Assembly: GCF_903944925.1 (NCBI RefSeq) | Contig: NZ_CAJATU010000089.1 | Coordinates: 53,529 to 117,528, forward strand | Direction: 5' to 3' | DNA length: 64,000 bases | Source: an uncultured Rhodopila sp. | GTDB lineage: Bacteria; Pseudomonadota; Alphaproteobacteria; Acetobacterales; Acetobacteraceae | In this document: one piece after another, positions 1 through 9,300 of the stretch | How positions within the stretch are numbered: position 1 is the first letter of the stretch | Layout of the letters: every line of letters starts with the position of its first letter | Notes under the pieces: generated by a model | What the model saw: only the letters and a program-made list of their open reading frames with translations | Database searches by the model: none | What the model was told of the DNA's origin: nothing | Translations under genes and position numbers: made by a program

Positions 1-1
1 A

Positions 2-1234
2 GCGCGCAACCGCCTGGCGGCGATCTGGCACTGGATCGCCCTGTTCGTGGTAGCCTCGGTCTGGCTGGTCTATGCGGTCGAGTTGCCGCACGGCTATGCC
101 GAGGGGCTGCATTACTGCATCGTGACCGCGCTCGTGCTCATCGGCGCCCGCATCACGCTGCTGGTTCTGCTGGGCGCGGTTGACCGGTTGATGCGGCCCG
201 CCGCGGACTCGTCAACGCCGTTTCCGGAGATGGAAGCAAGGCTGCGGATCTACCACCCGGCGGTCTCCGCCGCGTTGCGCCTGACGATCTATGTCCTGTG
301 TTTCCTGGGCCTGTTGCAGCTGTACGGCCTGAACACCTTCCTGTGGCTGGTCGACAGCAGGCTCGGCCTGCGCATCCTGTCGGCCGTCGGCACGTTGGTG
401 GCCACGATCGTGCTCGCCTTCGGCATCTGGGAGTTCGCCAATGCCGGCGTGGAGCGCCACCTGGATCGGCTGCAGCGCGAGGCTCAGATGGCCAAGTCGG
501 CGCGGCTGCGCACGCTGCTGCCGCTGCTGCGCTCCAGCCTGCTGATCACCATCGCGGTCGTCGCCGGCCTGACGATCCTCAGCGAGATCGGCATCAACAT
601 CGCCCCGCTGCTGGCCGGCGCCGGCATCATCGGCGTAGCCATCGGCTTTGGTTCGCAGAAGCTGGTGCAGGACCTGATCACAGGCATTTTCCTGCTGCTG
701 GAGAACGCCATGCAAGTCGGCGACACGGTGACGGTATCGGGCCTGACCGGCGTGGTCGAGGCGCTTTCGGTGCGTACCATCCGGCTGCGCGCCGGCGACG
801 GATCGGTTCACATCATCCCGTTCAGCTCCGTCACCAGTGTCACCAACGTCAACCGCGGGCTGGGCAACGCCTCCGTCAACGTCAGCGTTGCCTATGACGA
901 GGACACCGATCGAGTCTGTGCGGAGTTGAAATCGATCGTGGCGGGGATGCGGGCCGATCCGACTTTGTCCGCGATGATGCTGAGCGATTTGCAGCTTTGG
1001 GGGGTCGACAAGGTGGACGGCGCCTCGGTGACCATCGCCGGGCAAATCGTCTGCACCGATTCCGGTCGCTGGGCGGTGCAGCGGGAATTCAACCGCAGGA
1101 TGAAGCGGCGCTTCCAGGAGATCGGGATCAGGGTCTTTAATCCGTGCCAGACTCTCAGCTTCGCGGCACCATTCCCGGGGGGCGCCCCTGCCGGAAAGGC
1201 GGACGACAATGGACAGGCTCAGGCCGCTAACTGA
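2..1234 (+). CDS. Mechanosensitive ion channel, MscS family (5' end cut by window)
   Basis: The reading frame is open from base 2, so the true start lies outside the window. MscS channels open under membrane tension and release osmolytes from the cytoplasm. The visible part has several hydrophobic segments and then the glycine/alanine-rich pore helix typical of MscS (AGAGIIGVAIGFGSQKLVQ), followed by LLENAMQVGDTVTVSGLTG, the start of the soluble beta domain. The last 150 or so residues form the cytoplasmic vestibule. It ends inside the next gene with a 26-base overlap, suggesting a shared transcript. The family call is firm; the exact subfamily and the length of the N-terminal membrane region cannot be judged from this fragment. 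Confidence 0.9.
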   Translation, partial: ARNRLAAIWHWIALFVVASVWLVYAVELPHGYAEGLHYCIVTALVLIGARITLLVLLGAVDRLMRPAADSSTPFPEMEARLRIYHPAVSAALRLTIYVLCFLGLLQLYGLNTFLWLVDSRLGLRILSAVGTLVATIVLAFGIWEFANAGVERHLDRLQREAQMAKSARLRTLLPLLRSSLLITIAVVAGLTILSEIGINIAPLLAGAGIIGVAIGFGSQKLVQDLITGIFLLLENAMQVGDTVTVSGLTGVVEALSVRTIRLRAGDGSVHIIPFSSVTSVTNVNRGLGNASVNVSVAYDEDTDRVCAELKSIVAGMRADPTLSAMMLSDLQLWGVDKVDGASVTIAGQIVCTDSGRWAVQREFNRRMKRRFQEIGIRVFNPCQTLSFAAPFPGGAPAGKADDNGQAQAAN

Positions 1235-1919
1235 TTCGCTCCGTGCCGAGGGCTACCGGTTCGTCGAGGCCGCGGGCATGCACGCCTTGCTGGAACAGAG
1301 CGGACCATTGACCGATTGGGCAGCGTTCGCGGCGAGCTGGGATGATCTCGGGCGGGATACCTACATGGCGGACGGCGGCCGCTACCGGAAGCGGCGGCAC
1401 GCGGTGTTTTCGGTGGGGCACGACGGGATCGTCCGGCAACCGGCGCAGCCGCACTACCAGAGCCGTGACTACAACACATTGAACGGCGGCATCGAGCGTT
1501 GGTTCGAACCGGTGACTGAGAGCGTCGGCTCGGGTGCGGTGCTGACAACCGTTTTGACATTCTGCCGCGACCTGTTCAGCCGGTTGACTGCGGCGGACGC
1601 CTGGCATGTCGAGGTGCATCAATTCCGTATCGAAGCGCGCAGCGGCGAGGCGGGACGGCCGACGCCCGAGGGGATGCATCGCGATGGCGTTGACTATGTC
1701 CTGGTGCTGCTGGTGGACCGGCGCAACATCGCCAGCGGGGTGACCTCGGTGCACGATCCGGCAGGGCGCGAACTGGGGCATTTCACATTGACCCAGCCGT
1801 TCGATGCGGCCCTGGTGGACGATGCGCGGGTGATGCACGGCGTGACGCCGGTCGAACCGCTGGACCCGGCCGAACCGGGTCACCGCGATGTGCTGGTGGT
1901 GACGTTCAGGAGGGAGTAG
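1209..1919 (+). CDS. 2OG-Fe dioxygenase family protein
   Basis: This 236-residue protein resembles the 2OG-Fe dioxygenase family (PF10014 type) that includes bacterial free-amino-acid hydroxylases. The iron-binding facial triad is visible: H157-x-D159 in MHRDGVDY and H210 in RVMHGVTPV, with a downstream arginine in HRDVLVVTFRR suited to bind 2-oxoglutarate. Length and motif spacing fit the family. The ATG lies inside the end of the MscS gene (26-base overlap), so the two are probably co-transcribed. The substrate is unknown; amino-acid hydroxylation is an inference from characterised relatives. Confidence 0.85.
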   Translation: MDRLRPLTDSLRAEGYRFVEAAGMHALLEQSGPLTDWAAFAASWDDLGRDTYMADGGRYRKRRHAVFSVGHDGIVRQPAQPHYQSRDYNTLNGGIERWFEPVTESVGSGAVLTTVLTFCRDLFSRLTAADAWHVEVHQFRIEARSGEAGRPTPEGMHRDGVDYVLVLLVDRRNIASGVTSVHDPAGRELGHFTLTQPFDAALVDDARVMHGVTPVEPLDPAEPGHRDVLVVTFRRE

Positions 1920-1998
1920 AAAGGACACCTTGAAAGAAACGCGCCCGTTCGGCCGTTCCGTAGCTAACTCCGAAAACGGTGCCCCGCCCGGCGGAAGC

Positions 1999-2807
1999 TC
2001 AGGCCGTAGATGACCAGGCCTCGCGATGGGTGCACAGCACGTACATCAAGGAAATCGAGGGCTTGTCAGGTGGCATGCGGTACATCCGGTCTTCCGCCGG
2101 CTGCATCCTGTCCCATTGCGGGAGCACGTCGCCGCCGAGTTCACGGAGGGAGTCGATGCGCAGTCCCGTTTGTACAAGGATAGTAACGACTTCACCCAGC
2201 GGATGGTTCCATTGCACCGTCGGAGTCGCGGCGGCCGGGATCGTCGTGTCCGCATAACTGACGCCGCCGCCTTCGCGATATCCCTCCGGTGGACTGAAGT
2301 AGTCGTCGCGGATTGTGATGTCGTCCGGCGCCCCGCCCTCGATCATCTATTTCGCCGGATGGAATGCGAACAAGTCGAATTGGCCGCCTGGACGCAGCAG
2401 GTCGCGTATCACCTCCGCCCATTGTTTCATATCCGGAAGCCAACACCGCGCGCCCACGCCGGTATAGACGATGTCGAACATGGCATGGTTCAACGCAGCC
2501 GGAGCATCATAGACGTCCGACGCAACAAATCTGGGGTCCAGGCCGATGTCGCGTGCAAGCCCGCTCGCGGCCTGCACCGCCGGCTCGGAAAAATCCAGTC
2601 CGGTCACGCGGGCGCCGAGCCTGGCCCGGGATAATGTATCCAGTCCGATGTGGCATTGAGGTGGACAAGGTCTTTGCCCCTGACATCGCCCACGTCCGCG
2701 ATCTCAAACGGCCGCAGGGTCATCCGGCCAGCCTTGAAGCGGGGAATATCGTAGTTTCGGGACGCCGGATGGAGCGGCGCTTCATGCCAGGACGGTTGGT
2801 CGCTCAT
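1999..2807 (-). pseudogene. Class I SAM-dependent methyltransferase, broken by a frameshift and an in-frame stop
   Basis: Three consecutive minus-strand fragments rebuild one methyltransferase of about 269 residues. The N-terminal part (2807 downward) runs to GKDLVHL and then shifts: reading one frame over gives CHIGLDTLSRARLGA, the SAM-binding loop, so one base is missing near 2656-2661. The middle part continues VTGLDFSEPAVQAA and DLLRPGGQFDLFAFHPAK. An in-frame TAG at 2347-2349 then interrupts it before a C-terminal part in the same frame (YFSPPEGYREGGGVSYAD, WNHPLGEVVTIL). Two independent lesions argue for a real pseudogene rather than one sequencing error. Confidence 0.85.
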
Positions 2808-2864
2808 CGGCCGGTCCTTTCAGTTTATGCCAACAGCATAGCCGGTCCGGTCCGGAGCACGACG

Positions 2865-3770
2865 CTACCGCTCCGCCATCCACCCCGGACCGATCCGCCG
2901 CGCCTCCGTTACCAGCGCCGCGGTCAGCGGAGTCAGCGGCTCCCTCTGCGGATACACCAACCCGATCGTCGGCGGCGGCGGCCCCGCCGGTTCGGCGATC
3001 GGGATCGCCCGCACCGGCCCGGGCAAGCCCATCGTCTCCGCCAGCACCGCCGGCATGACGCTGGCCCACCGCCCGGTGCGAACATGCGAATACAGCAGCA
3101 CCATCGAGTTCGACTGCAATGTCGGCGCCGGTTCCACCCCCGCCTCGCGCAGCCGCCGATCGATGATGCGACGGTTCTGCATGTCGGGGGTCAGCAGGCA
3201 CAGCGGCACCCTCGCCACCTCCGCCCACGTCACCTCCTCCCTCTCGCCCAGCGGCCGATCGGCTGCAATCAGAAGGCAGTAGCGTTCATGATACAAAGGC
3301 ACGGAACGCGCCCGGCCGAGCGGTTCGTTATCGACATAGGTCAATCCCGCCTCGATCTCCAGGTTGTCCAGCATGGTCAGGATCTCGAACGAGTTCCGCG
3401 AAAATATCGTGAACAGAACCTCCGGATGCGCCGCATGCAGCGGAGTGGTCAGCGCCGAGACAATCGGCAGCGCCGTCGGCACCGCGGCGATGCGCAGATG
3501 CCCCGCCAGGCCGCGCTTAAGCGCCCGGATCTCGCCCCGCATCGCCCGGTAATCGCCGACGATGCGGCGTGCCCAATCCAGCACGCGCAGCCCCTCCGGC
3601 GTGAACCCGATGAAGCGGGATTGCCGTTGCACCAGCAGGACTCCAAGCCCTTCCTCCAGGCTTTTCAGCCCGGCGGACAGCGTCGGCTGCGTCACCCCGC
3701 AGGCATCGGCGGCGCGGCCGAAATGCTGTTCCTTCGCCAGCGCCAGCAGCATGTCGAGTTTGTCGATCAT
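2865..3770 (-). CDS. LysR family transcriptional regulator
   Basis: A 301-residue LysR regulator starting at MIDKLDMLLALAKEQ; an upstream in-frame start exists but would add 20 residues that do not look like LysR. The N-terminal winged helix-turn-helix (FGRAADACGVTQPTLSAGLK, about residues 18-37) is typical, followed by the effector-binding domain to the C-terminus. LysR proteins usually respond to a small metabolite and often control a divergent gene, but here the upstream neighbour (aspartyl protease) is on the same strand, so no target is obvious. Its sequence style resembles LysR regulators found beside formate dehydrogenase operons; that is a weak impression and no such operon is in the window. 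Confidence 0.9.
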   Translation of the reverse strand: MIDKLDMLLALAKEQHFGRAADACGVTQPTLSAGLKSLEEGLGVLLVQRQSRFIGFTPEGLRVLDWARRIVGDYRAMRGEIRALKRGLAGHLRIAAVPTALPIVSALTTPLHAAHPEVLFTIFSRNSFEILTMLDNLEIEAGLTYVDNEPLGRARSVPLYHERYCLLIAADRPLGEREEVTWAEVARVPLCLLTPDMQNRRIIDRRLREAGVEPAPTLQSNSMVLLYSHVRTGRWASVMPAVLAETMGLPGPVRAIPIAEPAGPPPPTIGLVYPQREPLTPLTAALVTEARRIGPGWMAER

Positions 3771-3855
3771 TATTCCTGTCCGTCGTGACAGCGACGCTCC
3801 GGCCCCCTCCTCGTCATGCCGGCGGCGCACAGCTCAATGTCTGCGCAGACCGATA

Positions 3856-4767
3856 TTACTCCTCGCCCGGGCGGGAAACGAAGACCTGGCGGTTGCGGAA
3901 GGATATCCAGACGCGGCGCCCTTGCAGGAACTGCTCGCCGATAAGCGCATCGCCGATGCCGGCTTCGGACAACTGGATAGCCATCAGCGGCGCGACCTGC
4001 AAAGTAGGCCCGATGCGGAGCTGCTTGAAGCGGTGGAGGTAGGCGGTGGCCTCGTTCGGCCCGATGCCGTGCTGGCGAACTTTGGCATCGGCAGCCAGGG
4101 ACTGCTCGTTCAGGCCCATGCGCCGCGCCATGTCCGCGCCGATGACATTGCGCCCCGCCCCGGTATCCAGGATCGCCATCCCTGCCACGTTATCCAGCTC
4201 GATCGGCAGCAGCAGGCGGTCCTTGCGCGCACCGACTCCCGGAATCTCCACGGAAGGCTCGGTCCACGGTGGAGCGGAGGCTGAACATTGCCGGGCACGA
4301 TACAGCGTCAGCGCGCCGTGCGGCACGTCGATATCCAGGTCGAACGCCAGCAGAATGTCGGCACCGAGCAGTCCGTCGGCGTTCAGGCCATGCTCGCTTT
4401 TTAGCGTGAACGTGCCCACGGCAACCCGTTCGACCGGAAAATGCACGCCGCCCAGCACAAGCCGATCGAGATCGGCGTCCATGGTGACCGTACGGCCACC
4501 AATTCCGAGCGAATGGGTCCGGTAGCGCGGGTCGTGCGGCAATCCTAACCGCTCGGCCGCCGCATCGCTCAGCGTGGTACGTTCCGCGCCGCTATCGACC
4601 ACGAGATGGACCCACTTGCCGTTGATACCAGCGGGGACCACCAGCAGGTGGTCCTGCACCTTCAACGGGATCTGGGCGATCAGAGAAAGGGAACAATCGG
4701 CCTGTGTCGGGCCGCAGCGTGACAGCAGAAGCAACAGGACGAGGCCGAACGCGCGGCGGAAAAGCAT
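3856..4767 (-). CDS. Retropepsin-like aspartyl protease with two catalytic motifs, exported
   Basis: The protein (303 residues from MLFRRAFG) starts with a basic stretch and a leucine-rich core ending near SRCGPTQA, a Sec signal peptide or possibly a lipobox. Two aspartyl-protease-like halves follow, each with a D-S/T-G motif: VVDSGAERTTLS in the first half and ILDTGAGRNVIG in the second, so the monomer may fold like a pseudodimer of retropepsin domains. This fits the bacterial retropepsin-like aspartic protease families. It is probably periplasmic; the substrate is unknown. A longer start at 4830 is possible but would place 21 extra residues before the signal peptide. Confidence 0.8.
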   Translation of the reverse strand: MLFRRAFGLVLLLLLSRCGPTQADCSLSLIAQIPLKVQDHLLVVPAGINGKWVHLVVDSGAERTTLSDAAAERLGLPHDPRYRTHSLGIGGRTVTMDADLDRLVLGGVHFPVERVAVGTFTLKSEHGLNADGLLGADILLAFDLDIDVPHGALTLYRARQCSASAPPWTEPSVEIPGVGARKDRLLLPIELDNVAGMAILDTGAGRNVIGADMARRMGLNEQSLAADAKVRQHGIGPNEATAYLHRFKQLRIGPTLQVAPLMAIQLSEAGIGDALIGEQFLQGRRVWISFRNRQVFVSRPGEE

Positions 4768-5082
4768 GGGCTGGGCACCTTCGGTCTCGAGTCGCAGGAG
4801 ACCATGGCACACGCGGCGCGTCGTTTCCAAACCATTTCATTAACTAAGGGATCTCCGTCGTTGACGGATCAGGCCTCGGCGGCACCTTTATCGGCGAGTT
4901 CGATGCCGCTGGGCCACCGCCCATGGCGACCGGCGCAAACCCGTCAAACTTCCAGCGGAGTTCCTGCCCTTCCTCCCGGGCATGGACTCGGCAAGGATCA
5001 TTGCTTCCATACCACGCTCATCCCGGAATTGTCGCCGCTCCGCCGCGGGTGCTAAATCCGCCAACCCAACCAGGAGAACCTC
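4768..5082. other. Intergenic stretch without a recognised gene
   Basis: About 315 bases between the divergently placed aspartyl protease and DUF1330 genes. Several short ORFs cross it, but none has a convincing start, ribosome site or recognisable protein. It must contain the promoters of both flanking genes; I could not single out a convincing -35/-10 pair. Confidence 0.5.
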
Positions 5083-5373
5083 ATGGCCAAGACTTACTGG
5101 ATCGCCACCTACCGCGCGATTAGCGACCCCGACAAACTCGCCGCCTACGCGAAGCTCGGCGGCCCCGCGATCGCCGCCGGCGGCGGCACGTTTCTTGTGC
5201 GCGGCACGCCGGTCAAGACCTACGAGGCGGGCCTGAACCAGCGCACCGTGGTCATCGTGTTCGACAGCCTGGAACAGGCAACCGCGACACACGACAGCCC
5301 GGCCTACCAAGCGGCCCTCGCTGCGCTCGGCGACGGGGCCGAGCGCGACATCAGGCTGGTCGAGGGCGTCTGA
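5083..5373 (+). CDS. DUF1330 domain protein
   Basis: A 96-residue protein with the ferredoxin-like alpha+beta fold pattern of DUF1330 (relatives of NIPSNAP and ABM dimeric barrels): AKTYWIATYRAISDPDKLAAY at the start, FLVRGTPVKTYEAG in the middle and VIVFDSLEQATATHDSPAYQ near the end. A ribosome site AGGAGA lies 6 bases before the ATG. DUF1330 proteins are small cytoplasmic dimers of unknown catalytic role. Its stop codon abuts the stop of the convergent hydrolase gene with no gap. Confidence 0.9.
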   Translation: MAKTYWIATYRAISDPDKLAAYAKLGGPAIAAGGGTFLVRGTPVKTYEAGLNQRTVVIVFDSLEQATATHDSPAYQAALAALGDGAERDIRLVEGV

Positions 5374-6252
5374 TCAGCCGCTGATATACTCGCATTTGAA
5401 CCCGTCGCCCCACCGCCTGATGTATCCGCGGGATGGCGACGGGAAATGCGCGAAGCAGCACTGCGTATCCGTATCGCAATAGGTCTCCAGGAACTTCCGC
5501 CGCGTCGCCGAGCTTTGGATCGGATCATAGTCGATCCGCATCGCCAGGTCGGTCCACTTCGCCTGCAACGGCGTATGAATCAGGTCGCCGGTGATCACCG
5601 CGTCCCGGCCGCGCTTGCCGAGTGTCACCGCGAAATGATCGATCGTGTGGCCCGGCGTCGGGATCAGCGAGACCACGTCGTTCAAAGAATAATCGCTGGT
5701 TACCAGTTCGCAGCGCTTCGCCTCGACGATCGGGATGACGCTGTCCAGGATTGGCGGCACCGTCGCCTTGTCATTCTCCGCCAGCCAGAAATCCAGTTCC
5801 TGCTTCGAAAACAGATACCGCGCATTCGGGAATGTCGGCACCCAGCGCCCGTTCTCCAGCCGCGTGTTCCAGCCGACATGATCGACATGAAGATGCGTGC
5901 AAAGAACGAAATCGATATCGGCGACGGTCAAGCCGACCTCCGCCAGTCCCTGCATGAAGACGTTGTCCGTCTTCTTATGCCAGATTGGCCGCAGCGGACG
6001 ATCCTTGTCGTTGCCGACGCAACTATCCACCAGGATGATGTGGCGGCCGGTGCGAACGATATAGGACTGGAAGCACAGCACCAGACGGTCCTGCTCATCC
6101 AGTGCGAGCGGGTCCCGCATCCAGCTCCGGCTTTCGTCCAGCCGCTGCGGCGTCAGCGTCGGCAGGAACTCCAGCGCCGGCGTGAAGCCGCATTCCATCT
6201 CGATGATCCGGTGGACGGTCATGTCGCCGAGCTTGAATGTTGTCGTTGCCAT
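5374..6252 (-). CDS. MBL-fold metallohydrolase
   Basis: This 292-residue protein has the metallo-beta-lactamase signature THLHVDHVGWNT (HxHxDH zinc motif), a later PTPGHTIDHFAV histidine and the TGDLIHTP aspartate, so the dinuclear zinc site appears complete. The family includes lactonases and quorum-quenching acyl-homoserine-lactone hydrolases as well as many unassigned hydrolases. No signal peptide is seen, so it is likely cytoplasmic. The neighbouring genes give no substrate hint, and a lactonase activity would be only a guess. Confidence 0.88.
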   Translation of the reverse strand: MATTTFKLGDMTVHRIIEMECGFTPALEFLPTLTPQRLDESRSWMRDPLALDEQDRLVLCFQSYIVRTGRHIILVDSCVGNDKDRPLRPIWHKKTDNVFMQGLAEVGLTVADIDFVLCTHLHVDHVGWNTRLENGRWVPTFPNARYLFSKQELDFWLAENDKATVPPILDSVIPIVEAKRCELVTSDYSLNDVVSLIPTPGHTIDHFAVTLGKRGRDAVITGDLIHTPLQAKWTDLAMRIDYDPIQSSATRRKFLETYCDTDTQCCFAHFPSPSRGYIRRWGDGFKCEYISG

Positions 6253-6317
6253 TCGGTTCGCTCCCTGGTTCCGATGCCAGCACGTTAACCCCGGTTCGGC
6301 GGCTCGACAAACCGCGT

Positions 6318-9300
6318 TCAGCCGATGGACATCAGGCTGGCGTTGCCTCCCGCCGCAGCCGTGTTGGTGGATATCGAACGCTCCTCCAGCAACCGGTTCA
6401 GGTCGTAATCGTCTCCGGCGGCCTGGACCTGGACCAGCGGTCCGTCGCGCTCGGCCATCCGGCGGTTCAAAGCGATCAGCGCATCGGCACCGCCATCGAA
6501 CAGCACCGCCTTCAGGTCATGCACGTCATCCAGGGTCTCGACCTTATCGATTCGTCGGGCAAGCTCGGGCGGCAGACCCGCCAGGATACCGAGCGCCGGA
6601 TGACTGCTTTCCAGAACGACAATATTCCCGGTGGCGAGAATGGCACCGATCTGCAGCAACAGGCCTGCTTCGGTTCCAGAGATGGCTGCGACCCTTCCCC
6701 TTGGCCGCAGCACATAGATGTTGCGCTCGCCTACCGGACCGGGCAGCTCCATGATCGCGCCAACAGCAGACCGTGACAGGTAGCCGGCACAGCGTTCCGC
6801 CTCGGCCAGCCAGCCCCGCGCTCGCAGCCAGGCTGCAAACCGCCGAGCAACCACATCCTCCAGACCGCTTACTCCGTCGAACGCGGCCTGGCGGGGCGCG
6901 CTGCACAGCCGCGCCAGATACAGCGGACCGCCCGCCTTTGGGCCGGTGCCCGACAAGCCGCAACCGCCGAACGGCTGCACGCCAACCACCGCCCCGATAA
7001 TGTTCCTGTTGATGTAAATGTTACCGGCATGGACCCGATCGGCGACCCGCGCGATCGTCTCATCGATGCGGGTGTGCAGCCCGAAGGTCAGGCCGTAGCC
7101 TGACGCGTTGATGTCGTCGATCAGGCGGTCGAGATTTTCCCGGTGGTAGCGCAGCACGTGCAGCACCGGCCCGAACACCTCCCGCTCGACATCGGAGATC
7201 CGGTTTATCTCGATGATCGCCGGGGCCACGAACGTTCCGTGGATAGTGCAAGGGGGTAGCGGCAATGCCTCAACAGTGTGCCCGCGCGCCCGCATCGACC
7301 GGATGTGCTGCTCGATCCTGTCGCGCGCTTCCTCCGAAATGACCGGGCCGACGTCGACGGACAGCCGATCGGGGCTGCCGATATCCAACTCTGCCATGGC
7401 GCCTTTCAGCATGGAAACAATGCGGTCGGCCGCGTCTTCCTGAAGGCATAGGATGCGCAACGCGGAACAGCGCTGGCCGGCGGAGTCGAACGCCGAAGCG
7501 ATCACGTCTGCAACCACCTGCTCCGCCAACGCGGACGAATCCACAACCATCGCATTCAGCCCGCCGGTTTCGGCGATCAGCGGGATCGGCTGTCCCGACC
7601 CCGTCAGCCGATGCGCAAGTTGCCGGTGGATCAGGCGCGCAACCTCGAATGAGCCGGTGAACACCACCCCCTGCACGCGGGAATCTGAGACCAGCGCACG
7701 GCCGACATCGCCATCACCCGGCAGAAGCTGCAGGACGTTGGCGGGAATGCCCACTTCATGCAGCAGGCGGACGGCCTCGGCGGCGATCAGCGGGGTTTCC
7801 TCCGCCGATTTAGCCAGTACCGTGTTGCCGACGGCAAGAGCGGCGGCAACCTGGCCGGTGAAGATTGCCAAGGGAAAGTTCCACGGCGATATGCAGGCGA
7901 CCAGACCGAGCGGCGTTCCGCCGTGCGCAAGCACAGCCTGTTGCGCGTAGTAACGCAGGAAATCGACTGCCTCCCGCACTTCGGCGACCGCATTGGCAAA
8001 GGACTTTCCCGCTTCCCGCACAATCAGCCCGATCAGCACGGGCATCCGCGCTTCCATCGCATCGGCGGCACGCTTCAGGCAGGCGGCACGATCGGCGGCG
8101 GTGACTGCGGCCCATGCGGGCGCAGCAGCAACCGAGGCCGCCAGCGCTGCGTCAACGTCCCTCGGCAGGGCCTCGCGAACAAGCCCCACGACATCCCGCC
8201 GATCGGCCGGGTTAAGCACAGGGCGCATCTCCGCCGCTCCGCTACCGGAGGTCCAAACACCATTTGCGGCCAATGCCGCGGCCAGCGTCGCCAAGCTGTC
8301 CTCGTTCGACAGATCAAGACCGATCGCGTTTGGCCGCTGCGGCCCATATAGGTCGCGCGGCAACACGATCCGTGCATGCGGCCCGCCGCAAGGGTTCATC
8401 ACCTGAACAGCGGCTACCGGATCGGCGATCAGCGCCTCAACCGGCACCCGGGCGTCGGCGATACGGTTCACAAACGACGAGTTGGCGCCGTTCTCCAGCA
8501 AACGCCGCACCAGGTAGGCGAGCAGCGTCTCATGCGATCCGACCGGCGCGTAGATCCGGCATGGCCGCCCGAGTCTTTCCGGTCCAACAACTTCGTCATA
8601 CAGCGGTTCGCCCATGCCGTGCAGGCACTGGAACTCGTAGTCGCCGAAGCGGAACTCCGGGCCGGCCATCTCCATCACCGCCGCCACCGTCTGGGCGTTG
8701 TGTGTCGCGAACTGTGGAAACACCGCATCCCGCGCGGCGAGCAGTTTGCGGGCGCCGGCGAGATAGGAGACGTCGGTGTGCAGCTTGCGGGTAAACACCG
8801 GGAAGCCCGGCAACCCATCGACCTGGGCGCGCTTGATCTCGGTGTCCCAATACGCCCCCTTAACCAGGCGCAGCATGATCCTGTGTCCGCTACGGCGCGC
8901 CAGATCGACGATCCAGTCGATCACGAAGGGGCACCGCTTGCCATAGGCCTGAACCACGAAGCCGATACCGTCCCATCCGGCCAGGTCCGGGTCCAGCGCC
9001 AGTTCCTCCAGCAAATCCAGCGACAGTTCCAGCCGATCGGCTTCTTCCGCGTCGATGTTGAGGCCGATGTCGTAGCGCGCGGCCAGCAATGCCAGGCCCT
9101 TCAGGCGTGGCAGCAGCTCCGTCATCACCCGCTCCCGCTTGGCGCGGCAGTAACGCGGGTGCAGGGCCGACAGCTTGATCGAAATCCCCGGCGCTTCGTA
9201 GATCCCCCGCCCGGCGGCGACGCGGCCGATGGCATGGACCGCGGCCTCGTAGTCCGCGAGGTAGCGCGCGGCATCGGCGGCAGTTGCCGCGGCCTCCCCG

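Noticed and set aside
2364..3788. 474-codon plus-strand ORF across the methyltransferase remnant and LysR gene
   Set aside because: Arg/Pro/His-rich shadow frame with no domain, opposite a clear LysR protein.
5374..6252. Acyl-homoserine-lactone lactonase call for the MBL-fold hydrolase
   Set aside because: Only the general zinc motifs are visible; the same motifs occur in many hydrolases and there is no signal synthase nearby.
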